Source of the DNA: Siphonodentalium dalli
Lineage: Eukaryota > Mollusca > Scaphopoda > Gadilida > Siphonodentaliidae
Direction of reading: 5' to 3'
Assembly: GCA_032622095.1 (NCBI GenBank)
Contig: CP136063.1
Location: 78,349,980 to 78,413,979, forward strand
DNA length: 64,000 nucleotides
Of the stretch, positions 11,104-20,599 are shown piece by piece (positions within the stretch are counted from its first letter, which is position 1; the number at the start of each line of letters is the position of its first letter). A program made the position numbers and the translations under genes. The notes under the pieces were generated by a model. That model saw only the letters and a program-made list of their open reading frames with translations, searched no databases and was not told the DNA's origin.

Positions 11104-11890
11104 CCAAGTTTCAAGTTTCAAGTTTATTATTAATATCTCTCCTTATCATAATTGACATAAGAGATCATTACAAGTAATAACATATGTGATGATATCAATG
11201 AATGAGCATGGAAGCAAAAATGTATGATCTTTTTGTTTTGTTATTTAAATGTGATTCCAATTATAATCATGAATGTTGTATCAGTCATCACATATTTCCC
11301 CTCCGGTTGCACACATACGAGTGTAAGCTCTCGAGGTGGTTACAGCGTTTCAGTAGCGTGTTTGATAAAAAGTGCAAGACCATCATTTATCTTTTCATGT
11401 CCAGAGTTAAATAATTCGTACAACTTAAATTCATTTGGTTTCGTATAAAAATATGCATCAATGTACTTTTTGCGTACTTCAGTAAGATAATCGCAGATCA
11501 AAATAAAGTGGTATTCATCACCCACTGCATTCCCACACTTATTACAAATTCGTAGCGCAGCATCTGTATTTGTCCATGAGCCTGTTTCAATAGGTAGTCT
11601 ATGATTTCTAGTCCTGAATTTCATAAGTTGTGTTACATTACGAATACTCAATGATGATAAATAATTTGCTCTACCAAATTCTCGTTTGATTATTTTATAA
11701 AAATCACTCTTACTTGATATTTCGACCTGGTATAGCCACTCATTTATATATATGTCATACACTTTGCGCTTGCAAGCTCCATTAAACCAGGTATTATCAT
11801 ATATACATTGATATAGCCAATTATCACTCATACCTAGTTCACATAATGTACTTTTTATATTGTTAATCCAATCACATTGAAGTTACCCAC
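11104..11890 (-). mobile_element. 5'-truncated CR1/L2-like LINE, 3' end
   Basis: The - strand frame 11831-11340 encodes the C-terminal tail of a non-LTR retrotransposon reverse transcriptase. The typical pattern is visible: RNHRLPIETGSW, then C..C (ICNKCG) and GDEYHFILIC, the conserved zinc-knuckle-like end of CR1/L2/Jockey-type ORF2. The frame is open upstream to about 11885. Beyond the stop, the 3' end is an AATAAACTTGAAACTTG-type short tandem tail (11104-11126), as known for this group. The copy is inserted in the 50-bp minisatellite. It is truncated and non-functional. Confidence 0.8.
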
Positions 11891-12029
11891 TAATGACAAT
11901 ACATCAACAGCAAAGATGCATATACATACTATATACACATACGATCACAATGGCACTTCATATATACCCACACGCCCGCCAATGACCATCCATCTATACA
12001 GTTATGCAAATTCCGAAGCCCGTGGCTGC

Positions 12030-12550
12030 TGTGCATCCGAGATATTCTAAATAAATGTGGGCTGGCTTATGTTTGGAATGATCAAGCTGTGGAAGGAGAA
12101 TACCTAACTAGATATACAGAACAAACCCTTAGCTACCTGTTCCTTGTCGAATGGGCGATAGAACTCCAAACAAAGACTAAATGTGTCATATATCGCAACG
12201 TGAAGGAATCATTTGGCATGGAGAAATATTTAACTGAATTTACCCGGAGAGCTCAGAGTAAACATGACTCGACAAGAAATTCCCGCTTACCGGTTGAGGT
12301 TCCTTCATGGAAAAGTTCAAATATTTCTTCACCCCAATGCACGCTCTGTGACTGAGATGAGACCGGTGATGAGTACCATTCCATTTTACTTGTAGCGCAT
12401 TAAACTCTGCCCGCAGGACTCATATCAAAAACAACTACCAAATGTTTCCAAGCCACACGAAATTGGCAGCACTAATGAACACTACGAACAAAACTGAGCT
12501 AGTGCATTTGGCTAAATTTACCAAAGAAATCTTAAATATTGCATCAGTTT
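12030..12550 (+). pseudogene. CR1/L2-like LINE reverse-transcriptase tail, broken
   Basis: The + strand translation shows ILNKCGLAYVWN, a YRNVKESFGMEKYL block, then NSRLPVEVPSW and CTLC followed by a stop. The family motif continues past the stop as DETGDEYHSIL. It is the same region of ORF2 as 11340-11831, from a different copy in the opposite orientation, with in-frame stops, so it is a dead fragment. Its start is placed at the beginning of recognisable similarity. Confidence 0.7.
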
Positions 12551-12559
12551 GAGAACTTA

Positions 12560-13090
12560 TATGCACGTACATATGTACACCCACAAACTCACTCTCTCAT
12601 CCGACAAAACCATCGATACGGAACCATTTGGCTGTTATCCATCTGTAACGATCTATAAATACTACTTCAAGTCCATATTAACCTTTTTTGTTTGGGCAAC
12701 TAATATATATAATATATACATGTAGCTGTTGTTTATTTTGTAATTCATTATATATGTGGTATCCTCCAGCTCCATAAGTAATGGACGGAGTAATAAACTA
12801 ATGAGTAAACACTTCAACAATCACGACCATATACCATAAGGAAGGAGTAATGGTGTCAACAAATTTGATATTTTGCAAATATAGTTTTTTCAAGCAATTT
12901 TCCTAAAAATTGGTGTTATTTCCTCGAACAGAATTCAAAAATATATATTGCCGCGGAACCCTGTGATATGGCTATAACCTTACTGCAGCCCAATTGCACT
13001 GCGGTGGTATTATTAGTCCCATTCGAAAAGAATAACCAACAGTTAAAATAATTGAAAAAAAAAAAAAAATTTAATTCATTGGGACAGTCA
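12560..13090. other. Intron sequence without recognisable features
   Basis: AT-rich. There is a 14-base poly(A) run near 13057 and short AT palindromes near 12700. No gene-like frame. Confidence 0.4.
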
Positions 13091-13107
13091 CACCTCCATG
13101 CAGTTAC

Positions 13108-14281
13108 TAGTCCAAGTCTTCTCGTACTAAAACCGGCTAAGATATTGGGATGGAGGTGCCGGTCTTTAGTCCGAGTTCCAGGCCCATGCATTCTTATGAC
13201 ACGACTTAAGCGTTAGTGACCCGCTCAAATAAAACCACAATTATATGAAATAAAATATCCCAATTGCGACAATAAACGGATATTTTCCGCAGAAGACATG
13301 CTATTTTATCTGAAACCCACATCAGTTGTGAATTTAAAACGGTAATTTAATGCGAAAAGAGACATTTACCTCAATGTTTACAATTTTTTAAAAGTATGCG
13401 AACTCGGTTGACCTCGCGAACTGTGTTCGGCATTTTCCGTTGAAAATATTCCGTAGATTTTGGACAACAACGCAAATTACGATGAATTCTCCATTGTAAT
13501 CGTAATTATGTGTGTCAATAAATAAAATAATAAATAGATTAATTAAACATTGGAGATATAAATGTAATACACTAAATAAATGAACCTTAAGTTTGAAAAG
13601 TCCCACTAAAACGGAAGAACTATATTTCGAAACTGTGTGATTCGGTTCTCCGATTATTTTATCAACACAGATGTCAAAATGCACATCACACGCATGGCAA
13701 CTTGGCAAGTCAGACACAAGAGTTATAATTTGCTCCAATTTTGACAAGTTGCTTGCGAAAATTGTCAACAAAACTACCGTTCTGATCCTCCATTATGTCA
13801 TTAAGTTTTTAGTGCGGGAATTGTTCTGAAAGCACATAGAAAACTGGACTTTCGGGCGATCGGTTTTCGCCATTTTTGTTCGGAAAACCCGCGCTATATA
13901 TAGAAACGGAAAGTAGAATTCCCAGAACAAACAGCGGATTATGCCGAACTTATTCGGACCACTTTGGCTTTCGGTTAAAACGTAAACAAACAGAGAAACA
14001 AATCGATGTTTGTGTCAATCAACCGGAATATTCTATGTGTAATTTAACATTAAAGTTAGATTATTATACACCATTATGACCATAAGATGTAAGCCTTTCC
14101 GATGTATATAGCATCATGTATTGATTTGCTAGGTAAATCGAGTAAAATACACCACAAATTCCCGCCACAGATCGTGTGCGTAAGTCGTGTCATAGGATTG
14201 GTATACAAGCGGTCTTGGACTAAAGACCGGCACCTCCATCCCAATATCTTAGCCGGTTTTAGTACGAGAACACTTGGACTA
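13108..14281. mobile_element. 1174-bp element with ~105-bp TIRs and 9-bp target duplication
   Basis: TIRs at 13108-13212 and about 14176-14281 start TAGTCCAAG and share TACTAAAACCGGCTAAG, TTGGGATGGAGGTGCCGG and ACACGACTTA. The element is flanked by TGCAGTTAC at 13099-13107 and 14282-14290, a clean 9-bp TSD. Long TIRs with a 9-bp TSD fit Mutator-like elements (MULEs). The internal - strand frame (13771-13388, 127 residues) shows no transposase motif, so the element is non-autonomous or decayed. It ends 122 bp before the exon at 14404. Confidence 0.8.
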
Positions 14282-14403
14282 TGCAGTTACATGTATATCT
14301 GGTATACTATGGCAAACACACCAACGGTAGTTTTTGTTGTCAATTCAGATCGTGGATCATTACTACAATATGTCAGGCATGTAAGGTCTCCATCCTTTTC
14401 CAG

Positions 14404-14618
14404 GGACCTAAGCTGAGTGATTTGGCGTATGGAAATTTCAACGGACGGGATGTTCTCCTGATAGGAGACGAAAATTCCAACGCAATTTTCATCTACAGTT
14501 TCAACGTAAACGTACCCAGACTTGAAAGCGTCCATCGGGCAGGTCAGACGGATTTGTCATGGATCAACTTGTATCATAACGGAGACCAGGCTGGCGATGT
14601 GGGGATATCGGATATGGG
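14404..14618 (+). CDS. Choice-of-anchor I domain protein, next exon
   Basis: The acceptor CATCCTTTTCCAG precedes 14404 and the donor GTAAGT begins at 14619. The exon starts in phase 0, exactly fitting the preceding exon, and encodes 71 complete codons plus two bases. Family blocks: GNFNGRDVLLIGDENSNA and IFIYSFNV (strand pair), ESVHRAG, DLSWINLYHNG and GDVGISDMG. In relatives, as I recall the family, the start reads 'GPEPE(D/G)' and the end 'DPE(D/G)M'. Here they read GPKLSD and GISDM. The alignment has no length change, so these are substitutions of acidic residues rather than annotation error. The frame is intact and codon choice is unremarkable. Confidence 0.85.
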
Positions 14619-14829
14619 GTAAGTATATGTGTTAGAGATAGCCCGTCATGATTAGTCTTGAGTCATTTGAGCTCGCTCATCAGGCAAATAAAGATATATG
14701 AAAATTAAATTATATCCCCGAATAAATGTACGTCATTTGGCAACACATATGTAACGAAGACCTCGAACAGCAACCAATATATTTTACGACGAGAACAAAT
14801 ATAAAGCATATGCTAAGAATATCCTTTAA

Positions 14830-15472
14830 AGGGGTACTGTACCCCAATTTCAATAAATTCCCGGTGACAATAGCGATCTAATATGAATATTATATTATAA
14901 AATAACTCATTTGAGTCGACGATGTCTACTGAAAACGTTCCGGTTAACAGGCTATCGTAAAAGTAAAATTGAATTATTTAATATAAATTAATTTATGGCT
15001 GGAGTCATAAAATGGAGAATTACGCCATTACGAGTTACCGTTCTTGAAATCGCATATGTTGCGTGTCTTTTATCGACGGCCGTTCGCGAACATTATTGAG
15101 TTGCAAACAAAACATGTTACCTGCAAAAGAAGGCCCGTTATAACCGATTCGGAAAAAAGGAGAAAGAAACAAGAGTCATAAAGCTTCAAGTATTTTATAC
15201 GGAGTGAGATTGTTGGATGGAAGAGATTGAATGCATCAATCGAAGCTGTGAGCAATGAACTTCCGGTTCTTCCTGCGACCTGCGTCTTCTCCGGTGAAGG
15301 TCAAAAACATGGCGCGTAGTTTGAAATCGTAATATTTTTGCTTCCAAGATCAATATTTTCTTCGCTAAATTAGGTTTATACGAAACTCATATAACACGAA
15401 CACAATCTAACTTGAAATTTATTTCAATGGTAGTAAATAAAAAATTCCCCTATCTTTGTGTACAGTACCCCT
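14830..15472. mobile_element. TTAAAGG-type (Kolobok/T2-like) MITE, 643 bp
   Basis: The TIR is AGGGGTACTGTACCCC on the left and TGTACAGTACCCCT on the right. It is flanked by TTAA at 14826-14829 and 15473-15476. TTAA target with TTAAAGG ends is the signature of the Kolobok superfamily, including the T2 MITEs of Xenopus. The right TTAA is shared with the next element. Confidence 0.75.
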
Positions 15473-15476
15473 TTAA

Positions 15477-15971
15477 AGGTACGGTTGGCCTTGGCGGTGG
15501 GTATCCTGTGAAAATATCTCCACCCGTCAAAACCGCTACAAACAGAAAGAACATCAAAATGTAGATAGACTTTGTCCGTATACAAATAAGAAATATATCG
15601 CATAAACAGAATGTTATTGTCATATGTTTGACCATTGTTATGTAAACAAAAGAATAAAAAGAAACTTTTCTGGAGTTTGTTTATATTATGATGGTAAACA
15701 TAAAGAGCGTTCTTTGTTGGTGAATTCCTGATATGGAACTAATAAAGAGCGTTTATGCCATTTGTGTGTGATTAGCCAGTTGCATTGTGCGGTCTTCTGT
15801 AACACAATCAGGCTCTTGCTAAGGTAAAATATAGTAGGTCTTTACGATAACATGCTGTTTACGCGATGGTCATGGTATATATGAACGAAACTGTATGCGT
15901 TTTAATGTTTTAATGTTTACAGTGTTTTGAACAAATATGAATATTTTCGACAATTAAGGACTCACGTGCCT
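15477..15971 (+). mobile_element. TTAAAGG-type MITE, 495 bp, copy A
   Basis: Starts AGGTACGGTTGGCCTTGG and ends CGTGCCT between TTAA at 15473-15476 and 15972-15975. A nearly identical inverted copy lies at 41561-42054, which fixes both ends. Internal TAAAGAGCG motifs occur twice. It abuts the preceding MITE with no intervening base. Confidence 0.8.
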
Positions 15972-15975
15972 TTAA

Positions 15976-16389
15976 TACGCCCGTTTGAAGAAAAAAACGG
16001 TCGTATTATGTAAATGTGTTGTCCGTCCGTCCGTCCGCTTTTGGTTTCCGGATGATAACTTTAGATTGAATCGAGTGAACTGAACCAAAATTGGTATGTT
16101 AGTTTACCACACCAACATACAGATCAAGTTCGAATATGGGTTTCGTCCGCATGATTTTGACTGAATTATGTCCCTTTTTCAACTTAGATTTTACCTGATT
16201 TTCTGATTGATAAAAAAAATTTGGTATGTGAATTTTTCAGTCAAAAATACCACACTTGAAGTTATTTGTGTTTTATTTTTGTTATTATTTCGTCTTAAGT
16301 CAAAGGTTTCAAACAAATGAATTAAATCTTGCCCCACTCTACTCCAGAAACGGGCGTATTATGCCACGCCCCGACGGCATGCTCTTGTT
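15976..16389 (+). mobile_element. CCGTCC-containing element, copy A
   Basis: Begins TACGCCCGTTTGAAG, with GTCCGTCCGTCCG near 16020, and ends near AACGGGCGTATTATGCC / CATGCTCTTGTT. An inverted, longer copy is at 45276-45962. It starts directly after the TTAA of the previous MITE. Confidence 0.65.
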
Positions 16390-16520
16390 ACTTGATAGAT
16401 TGTCCCATTCAGTTATAAAAATATACAGAGTAATGGTCTTATTATACATCCGAATGGATGTTCGATCAGGACATACAAGCAGACGCACGGATAATATAAG
16501 TGCAGAAGGTTTCATGTTAA

Positions 16521-16998
16521 AGGCCCACTTAATTTTCGAAACCCCCAGATCACATACATCAAATATATGCCATATTATATACCATTTGAGAGAGGAAGCT
16601 CCAAAACATTGTATTATCAATTTTTCGGTGTAATAAACTGTGAACATGTTGTTTTTGTTGAGTTACCAATGTGCTGTTGTCATCTAGATTCTAGTAAAAA
16701 GTGTATTATTTTCAATGGAGGGGGAATAACTATATATTTTAAAGATAGAGTTATTCCCCTTCCATTGAAAATTCATTTTAGTTTCAATTATGTTGCATTC
16801 TGGGAGCCAAAACGGAGGAAATCTTGATATGATTTAAGCTGTTTTCTAAATTTCTTTATGGGGCGTCTTCTGAGACACAGCTGTTTCAAATGGTGATGAA
16901 TTATAGTATTTTAATCATATATTATGACATAGATTGTTATTAAATCCGTATATCAAGTCACTATAAAAAATAATCGGTGACTCGAAATTAAGTGGCCA
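16521..16998 (+). mobile_element. TTAAAGG-type MITE 'GGCCCACTTAAT' family, copy A
   Basis: The left end AGGCCCACTTAATTTTCG follows TTAA at 16517-16520. The right end CGAAATTAAGTGGCCATT is the inverted partner; the right target copy has decayed to TTAG. The central hairpin is GGGGGAATAACTATATAT / GAGTTATTCCCC. Other copies: 28071-28538 and the interrupted 42732-43985. The overlapping open frames are within the repeat. Confidence 0.75.
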
Positions 16999-17008
16999 TT
17001 TAGTGGTG

Positions 17009-17088
17009 GGAAATGTTGAGATAATAAGTTTAACAATCGGCTTATATGGTCGTTTGTTGAACTTATTACATGAATATTTCCCCAGGAA
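17009..17088. repeat. Short hairpin repeat (GGAAATGTT...)
   Basis: GGAAATGTTGAGATAATAAG pairs with a decayed TTATTACATGAATATTTCC around a GGTCGTTTG centre. Similar hairpins lie inside the elements at 27528 and 36846, so this may be a remnant of that family. Confidence 0.5.
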
Positions 17089-17145
17089 ATTGAACTACTC
17101 GTCATTTATTAATATTTAACCCTTTACCCAACAGAAGGGCCCTAT

Positions 17146-17214
17146 GCCAATGCATTCTCTTATATATGCGAGTCGACCATAGGTCGCCTCGCATATATAA
17201 GAGAATGCATTGGC
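17146..17214. repeat. 69-nt hairpin HP1
   Basis: A 27-bp perfect stem (GCCAATGCATTCTCTTAT.. to ..GAATGCATTGGC) is followed by one T/C mismatch, five more pairs (CGACC/GGTCG) and a 3-base ATA loop. The second hairpin at 17294-17362 is its reverse complement. The linker between them is only AT-rich. Confidence 0.85.
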
Positions 17215-17293
17215 TTAACACATTAAAAATTATAAAATTGTTAAAGAATGCAAGAAAAAATTGTAAAAAGTGTTAAAAACAGATTTTTTTTAG

Positions 17294-17362
17294 GCCAATG
17301 CATTCTCTTATATATGCGAGGCGACCTATGGTCGACTCGCATATATAAGAGAATGCATTGGC
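17294..17362. repeat. 69-nt hairpin HP2
   Basis: Reverse complement of HP1, centred on CGACCTATGGTCG. The same sequence recurs in the other two copies of the element. Confidence 0.85.
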
Positions 17363-17687
17363 ACAGGGCATAACTGTAACTATCACAATGTGGTCAAGGA
17401 GCCGGTTCCAATGATATCCATATTTGTATGGTTCTATTGAGACAGACCGAAGATATTTTAGGCTGTTGAAGCTTTATTTGGCCGGTTTTGGCCGGTTTGT
17501 TGGGTAAAGGGTGGTTAATAGAGGGTTAATATAATTATGTCATTTGGGTTGCGAAGGCATAAAAGCTCTTTATACCAGGGCCTTATAAAATGTTCAATCC
17601 ACTTAGAGCCGAATCTTAATTCTTTTGAAATTCGATATCTGAACACAGGATGGCTTCATTGGTTCTATCTAATTGTTTCCGAAAATA

Positions 17688-17850
17688 CAGTAATGACCAA
17701 AATAATCGACCCCTTAACCACAACATAATTATGGGTAAATTTTCAGGATATAGTCGGAAATATGGCTTGTTGCATTCATCGGAAAGCTTTAATTTTTCCG
17801 ACTATAAATGCTGAATATTACCCATAATTCTGCTGTGGTTAAGGAATTTG
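17688..17850. mobile_element. Tc1/mariner-type hairpin MITE, right end decayed
   Basis: CAGTAATGACC follows TA at 17686-17687. The arms TTATGGGTAAATTTTCAGG and TATTACCCATAATTCTGC pair, around a CGGAAAGC centre shared with 38061-38282. The terminal right ACTG-TA is lost. Confidence 0.65.
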
Positions 17851-18029
17851 TGATAAGAGCGTTTAACTCAAATTTCGTGCGAAACATTGAAAAGAGCTGG
17901 ATTTTTTTTATTTACATCGTTAAGACTTTGCGTAGTATATATAAGACCTCAAATAAGTCAGGAGTCCGTTTAAATACAACGAGCGTGTGGTCTGCCCATG
18001 TATAGTAATCATCAATACGTCTATTTCAG

Positions 18030-18135
18030 GTTCATTCAGGGAATCGATTCGCCAACTGGCAGTCCCATTATATACGTCATCGGTGGCCTCAGTGGAACCA
18101 TGGCACTATACGAACTACAGGACACAACGTATTAG
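18030..18135 (+). CDS. Choice-of-anchor I domain protein, last exon
   Basis: The acceptor is ..GTCTATTTCAG at 18029. The first base completes the glycine codon split by the previous intron. There are 34 residues, then TAG at 18133-18135. The sequence carries the C-terminal signature of the family: DSPTGSP, then IIYVIGGLSGTMALYE. It ends 5 residues after the last predicted strand, so there is no C-terminal anchor or GPI signal. An AATAAA 27 bases past the stop implies a very short 3' UTR. With the two upstream exons it gives about 190 residues of the protein. Confidence 0.85.
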
Positions 18136-18161
18136 TTAAAGCCTATTTCACAATTTTTACG

Positions 18162-18167
18162 AATAAA
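18162..18167 (+). terminator. Poly(A) signal AATAAA
   Basis: Canonical AATAAA in ACGAATAAATGC, 27 bases after the stop codon of the choice-of-anchor I gene. Confidence 0.7.
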
Positions 18168-18267
18168 TGCTTCCTCTCATATTGTGTCCTATCAGAAATA
18201 ACCACAACCATTGATTGTGTCCGCTTTCATGTCCTACGCAATTGGACATATGAGTTATATGAGTGTT

Positions 18268-19115
18268 TTGTTGCCAAAAAACTCGACGAGTATTACTACA
18301 AAACTGGTCAGCACACTCAATAAGTTTTTCTGAATCACGTAATACTTGGTAGTATTATTAGTAGTCTATATCACGAAAAACCAACGAACTCATATTTCAA
18401 GCCGCCCAAAGCTTTATCTACATGTACAAGACAAATCGTTTTTAAAGTAACTCTTATAGACCCACATTCTTGAAACCCGTATTCATTCGTTTTCATACTG
18501 GTGGTTTTTTCACATCATATTGTCTCTCAGGTAACGCTGCGATGGATAACAGGTTTCAGCCCCATTTCCTCTATATACCGCTTTCCGCCCCTTCCACACC
18601 AATGCCATAACATGCATAACGCGTAGCAAATTGTTCTTCAGTTTTCTGATCTACTGAATATATATCCACACTTCAGCACACTCAATAAGTTTTTGTTTCT
18701 TTCTATTGTTCATATATACTGCCGCACATTGTACTAGATGTTTTGTATCGGAGCAGCACTTGTGCCCCTATCCTTATAGTCACATATATTATTTGGCAGT
18801 AAAAATATGTTTAATTAAATTAACTAAAATTGGACATACATGTACAATTCGAAAAAAAAAATTATTTCTATCTGTCAAAACTCATTGGAAAATGTGTTAC
18901 GCCGAGTTATGTAGTAACTGACGAGTTTTGTGGTAGCTCACGAGTTATGTAGTAACAATCGACGAGTTTTGTGGTAGCTCACGAGTTGTGTTGTAAATCG
19001 ACGAGTTATGTAGTAAAATGGGTTACGAGTTTTGTAGTAAAATATCGACGAGTTTTGTAGTAAAAAACAAGCTAACGAGTTTTGTAGTAATACTCGTCGA
19101 GTTTTGTGGCAACAA
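18268..19115. mobile_element. 848-bp TIR element with subterminal motif array
   Basis: A ~38-bp TIR (TTGTTGCC, ACTCGACGAG and TATTACTACAAAACT blocks) occurs at 18268-18305 and inverted at 19078-19115, with about one mismatch outside the first bases. Inside the right end (18915-19100), ACGAGTTTTGTAGTA-type motifs repeat about eight times. CAGCACACTCAATAAG occurs twice (about 18312 and 18676). No transposase frame. The TSD is ambiguous because the ends are T-rich. Confidence 0.65.
18915..19115 (+). repeat. Irregular array of ACGAGTTTTGTAGTA motifs
   Basis: About eight copies with 10-30 base spacing. Alternate copies read CTCACGAGTT and TCGACGAGTT. The terminal copy is the TIR of the surrounding element, so these look like duplicated end-binding sites. 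Confidence 0.75.
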
Positions 19116-19120
19116 TTTTA

Positions 19121-19519
19121 AGTCAGTTTCAAAGGCGGATTTGGACGTAATAAATCGTATATAATACTTAAATCGTATATAGTAAATGCAATGTTTTTGT
19201 GTGTAAGTGTTTGTGTGGTGGACGTTAATGACACTGTAGCTCAGCTTGATGTTGGTCCCTAGCTCGTCACTGCTGCGCCGTTTCTCGGCAGATCTGAGCC
19301 AAACTTCGTACCTAGAAGTACTGTGGCCATGTTATTAACTTGGACCTGGTCCCCATTACACCAGACGTCGCGTTCTGACGTTAATGACGTTGTAGCTCAA
19401 CTCGATGATGGTCCCTCGTCACTCCTCCGCAGTTTATCGGCAGATCAGTTCGAAACTTGGTACATAGACGTATAAATTTACTATATAAGATATTTTTAAA
19501 CGCGCCTTTGAAACTGACT
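19121..19519. mobile_element. 399-bp TIR element with internal duplication
   Basis: AGTCAGTTTCAAAGGCG at 19121 pairs with CGCCTTTGAAACTGACT ending at 19519. Inside are two diverged ~170-bp direct repeats (GACGTTAATGAC, TGTAGCTCA, TGGTCCCT). It lies 5 bp from the preceding element. Confidence 0.65.
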
Positions 19520-20464
19520 AAAAATTCTTGGCAATCTTAACCCATATATATGAAGCATCGATAACCTGCTAAAACGTTCACAAGAAAATGTCTGTAATTC
19601 AATTTGTCATGATGGTTCCAGAATATATATGAATATATATATTTCTATGTTCCATTGCAAAAATTGTCGGATCAAATATTACAATGTACTGTTCAGAATA
19701 CAATTCCTACACTACACTCCCTAAATAATCAGTGTAAACACACCCAACTGAGTATATGTATACATAGGGGACGTATATATGCCCGGGGTATTACGTATAT
19801 ATAGAGGGGGTTGACACGGAAGGGAATATATAAATCAGTATGTGCATGTAGACCATTCATCCTCATTACGCGCGCTCCGCGTGTATACTAATGTAGAGAT
19901 TCTTGTTTCGCCTGGGCATATGGGTGTTTTATTTATAGAATGGGAACTTTTTGGAGGATTAAAGTCGAACTGCGACCGGAGGCCGAGTCCGGTAAAAGGT
20001 GTAGTTGGGAATTTCAATTTCGTTTATTGTCGTTAACATTATGTCAATAATGTCGATTTTTTTGTTTGTGATAAGCTATGCCAATTACAAATAAAAGAAA
20101 TGAAAAAGATAATTTGTAAGTCTTATATTTCAACTTTTATAGACATTTTTCGTTCTGCAGCTCACTGGGGGTTGTGGTCGGAGGCGGCCGCCGGTTCGCT
20201 AATTAGGTGCTGGTTGTTATTGTTATTTTAACTGAATTCTGAGTTGGTCATTCGCAAAACCAATATAGTTTATATTCTATAATTACAATCATGGGTATAT
20301 AATATATTATCTTGAGCGCGTTACCATTTCTGACATTGTTTTTCTTGTATAATATAGCTCAATCAATATAGTTCCAGAAACTAGAGCATGCTGACATGTA
20401 GGAAAAATAAAGACACCCGTCAATAATAAGTATCATGTGACACAGAAAGAATATGTTTGTGGAC
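19520..20464. other. Intergenic DNA between convergent genes
   Basis: Separates the + strand gene ending at 18135 from the - strand gene ending at 20600. AT-rich, with no convincing reading frame or repeat. CG-rich patches occur near 19870 and 20180. Confidence 0.4.
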
Positions 20465-20470
20465 TTTATT
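20465..20470 (-). terminator. Poly(A) signal AATAAA (reads TTTATT on +)
   Basis: On the - strand AATAAA lies about 130 bases beyond the stop codon of the 405-residue gene, the expected place for its 3' end. Confidence 0.55.
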
Positions 20471-20599
20471 AGGTTGATTCCAGGAATGGAAATAGTGACA
20501 CTATAACGACAATCGTCCAACATGTATGTGTATAAGAAAATACACCGTCAAGTCGCTATATATATTTATACACTGTAGAACATTAATATTTCTCTACTA

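Larger units (their letters stand above)
17120..17511 (+). mobile_element. piggyBac-like MITE with two hairpins, copy 1
   Basis: Ends CCCTTTACCCAACA and TGTTGGGTAAAGGG. TTAA flanks at 17116-17119 and, after three extra bases, at 17515-17518. TTAA target plus CCC-initial TIR is the piggyBac signature. Two 69-nt hairpins lie at 17146-17214 and 17294-17362. Copies 2 and 3 are at 38489 and 48885. Confidence 0.8.

Noticed and set aside
13388-13771. 127-residue - strand frame inside the MULE-like element as a transposase
   Set aside because: No DDE-type or zinc-finger motif and far too short for a MULE transposase; left as internal sequence.
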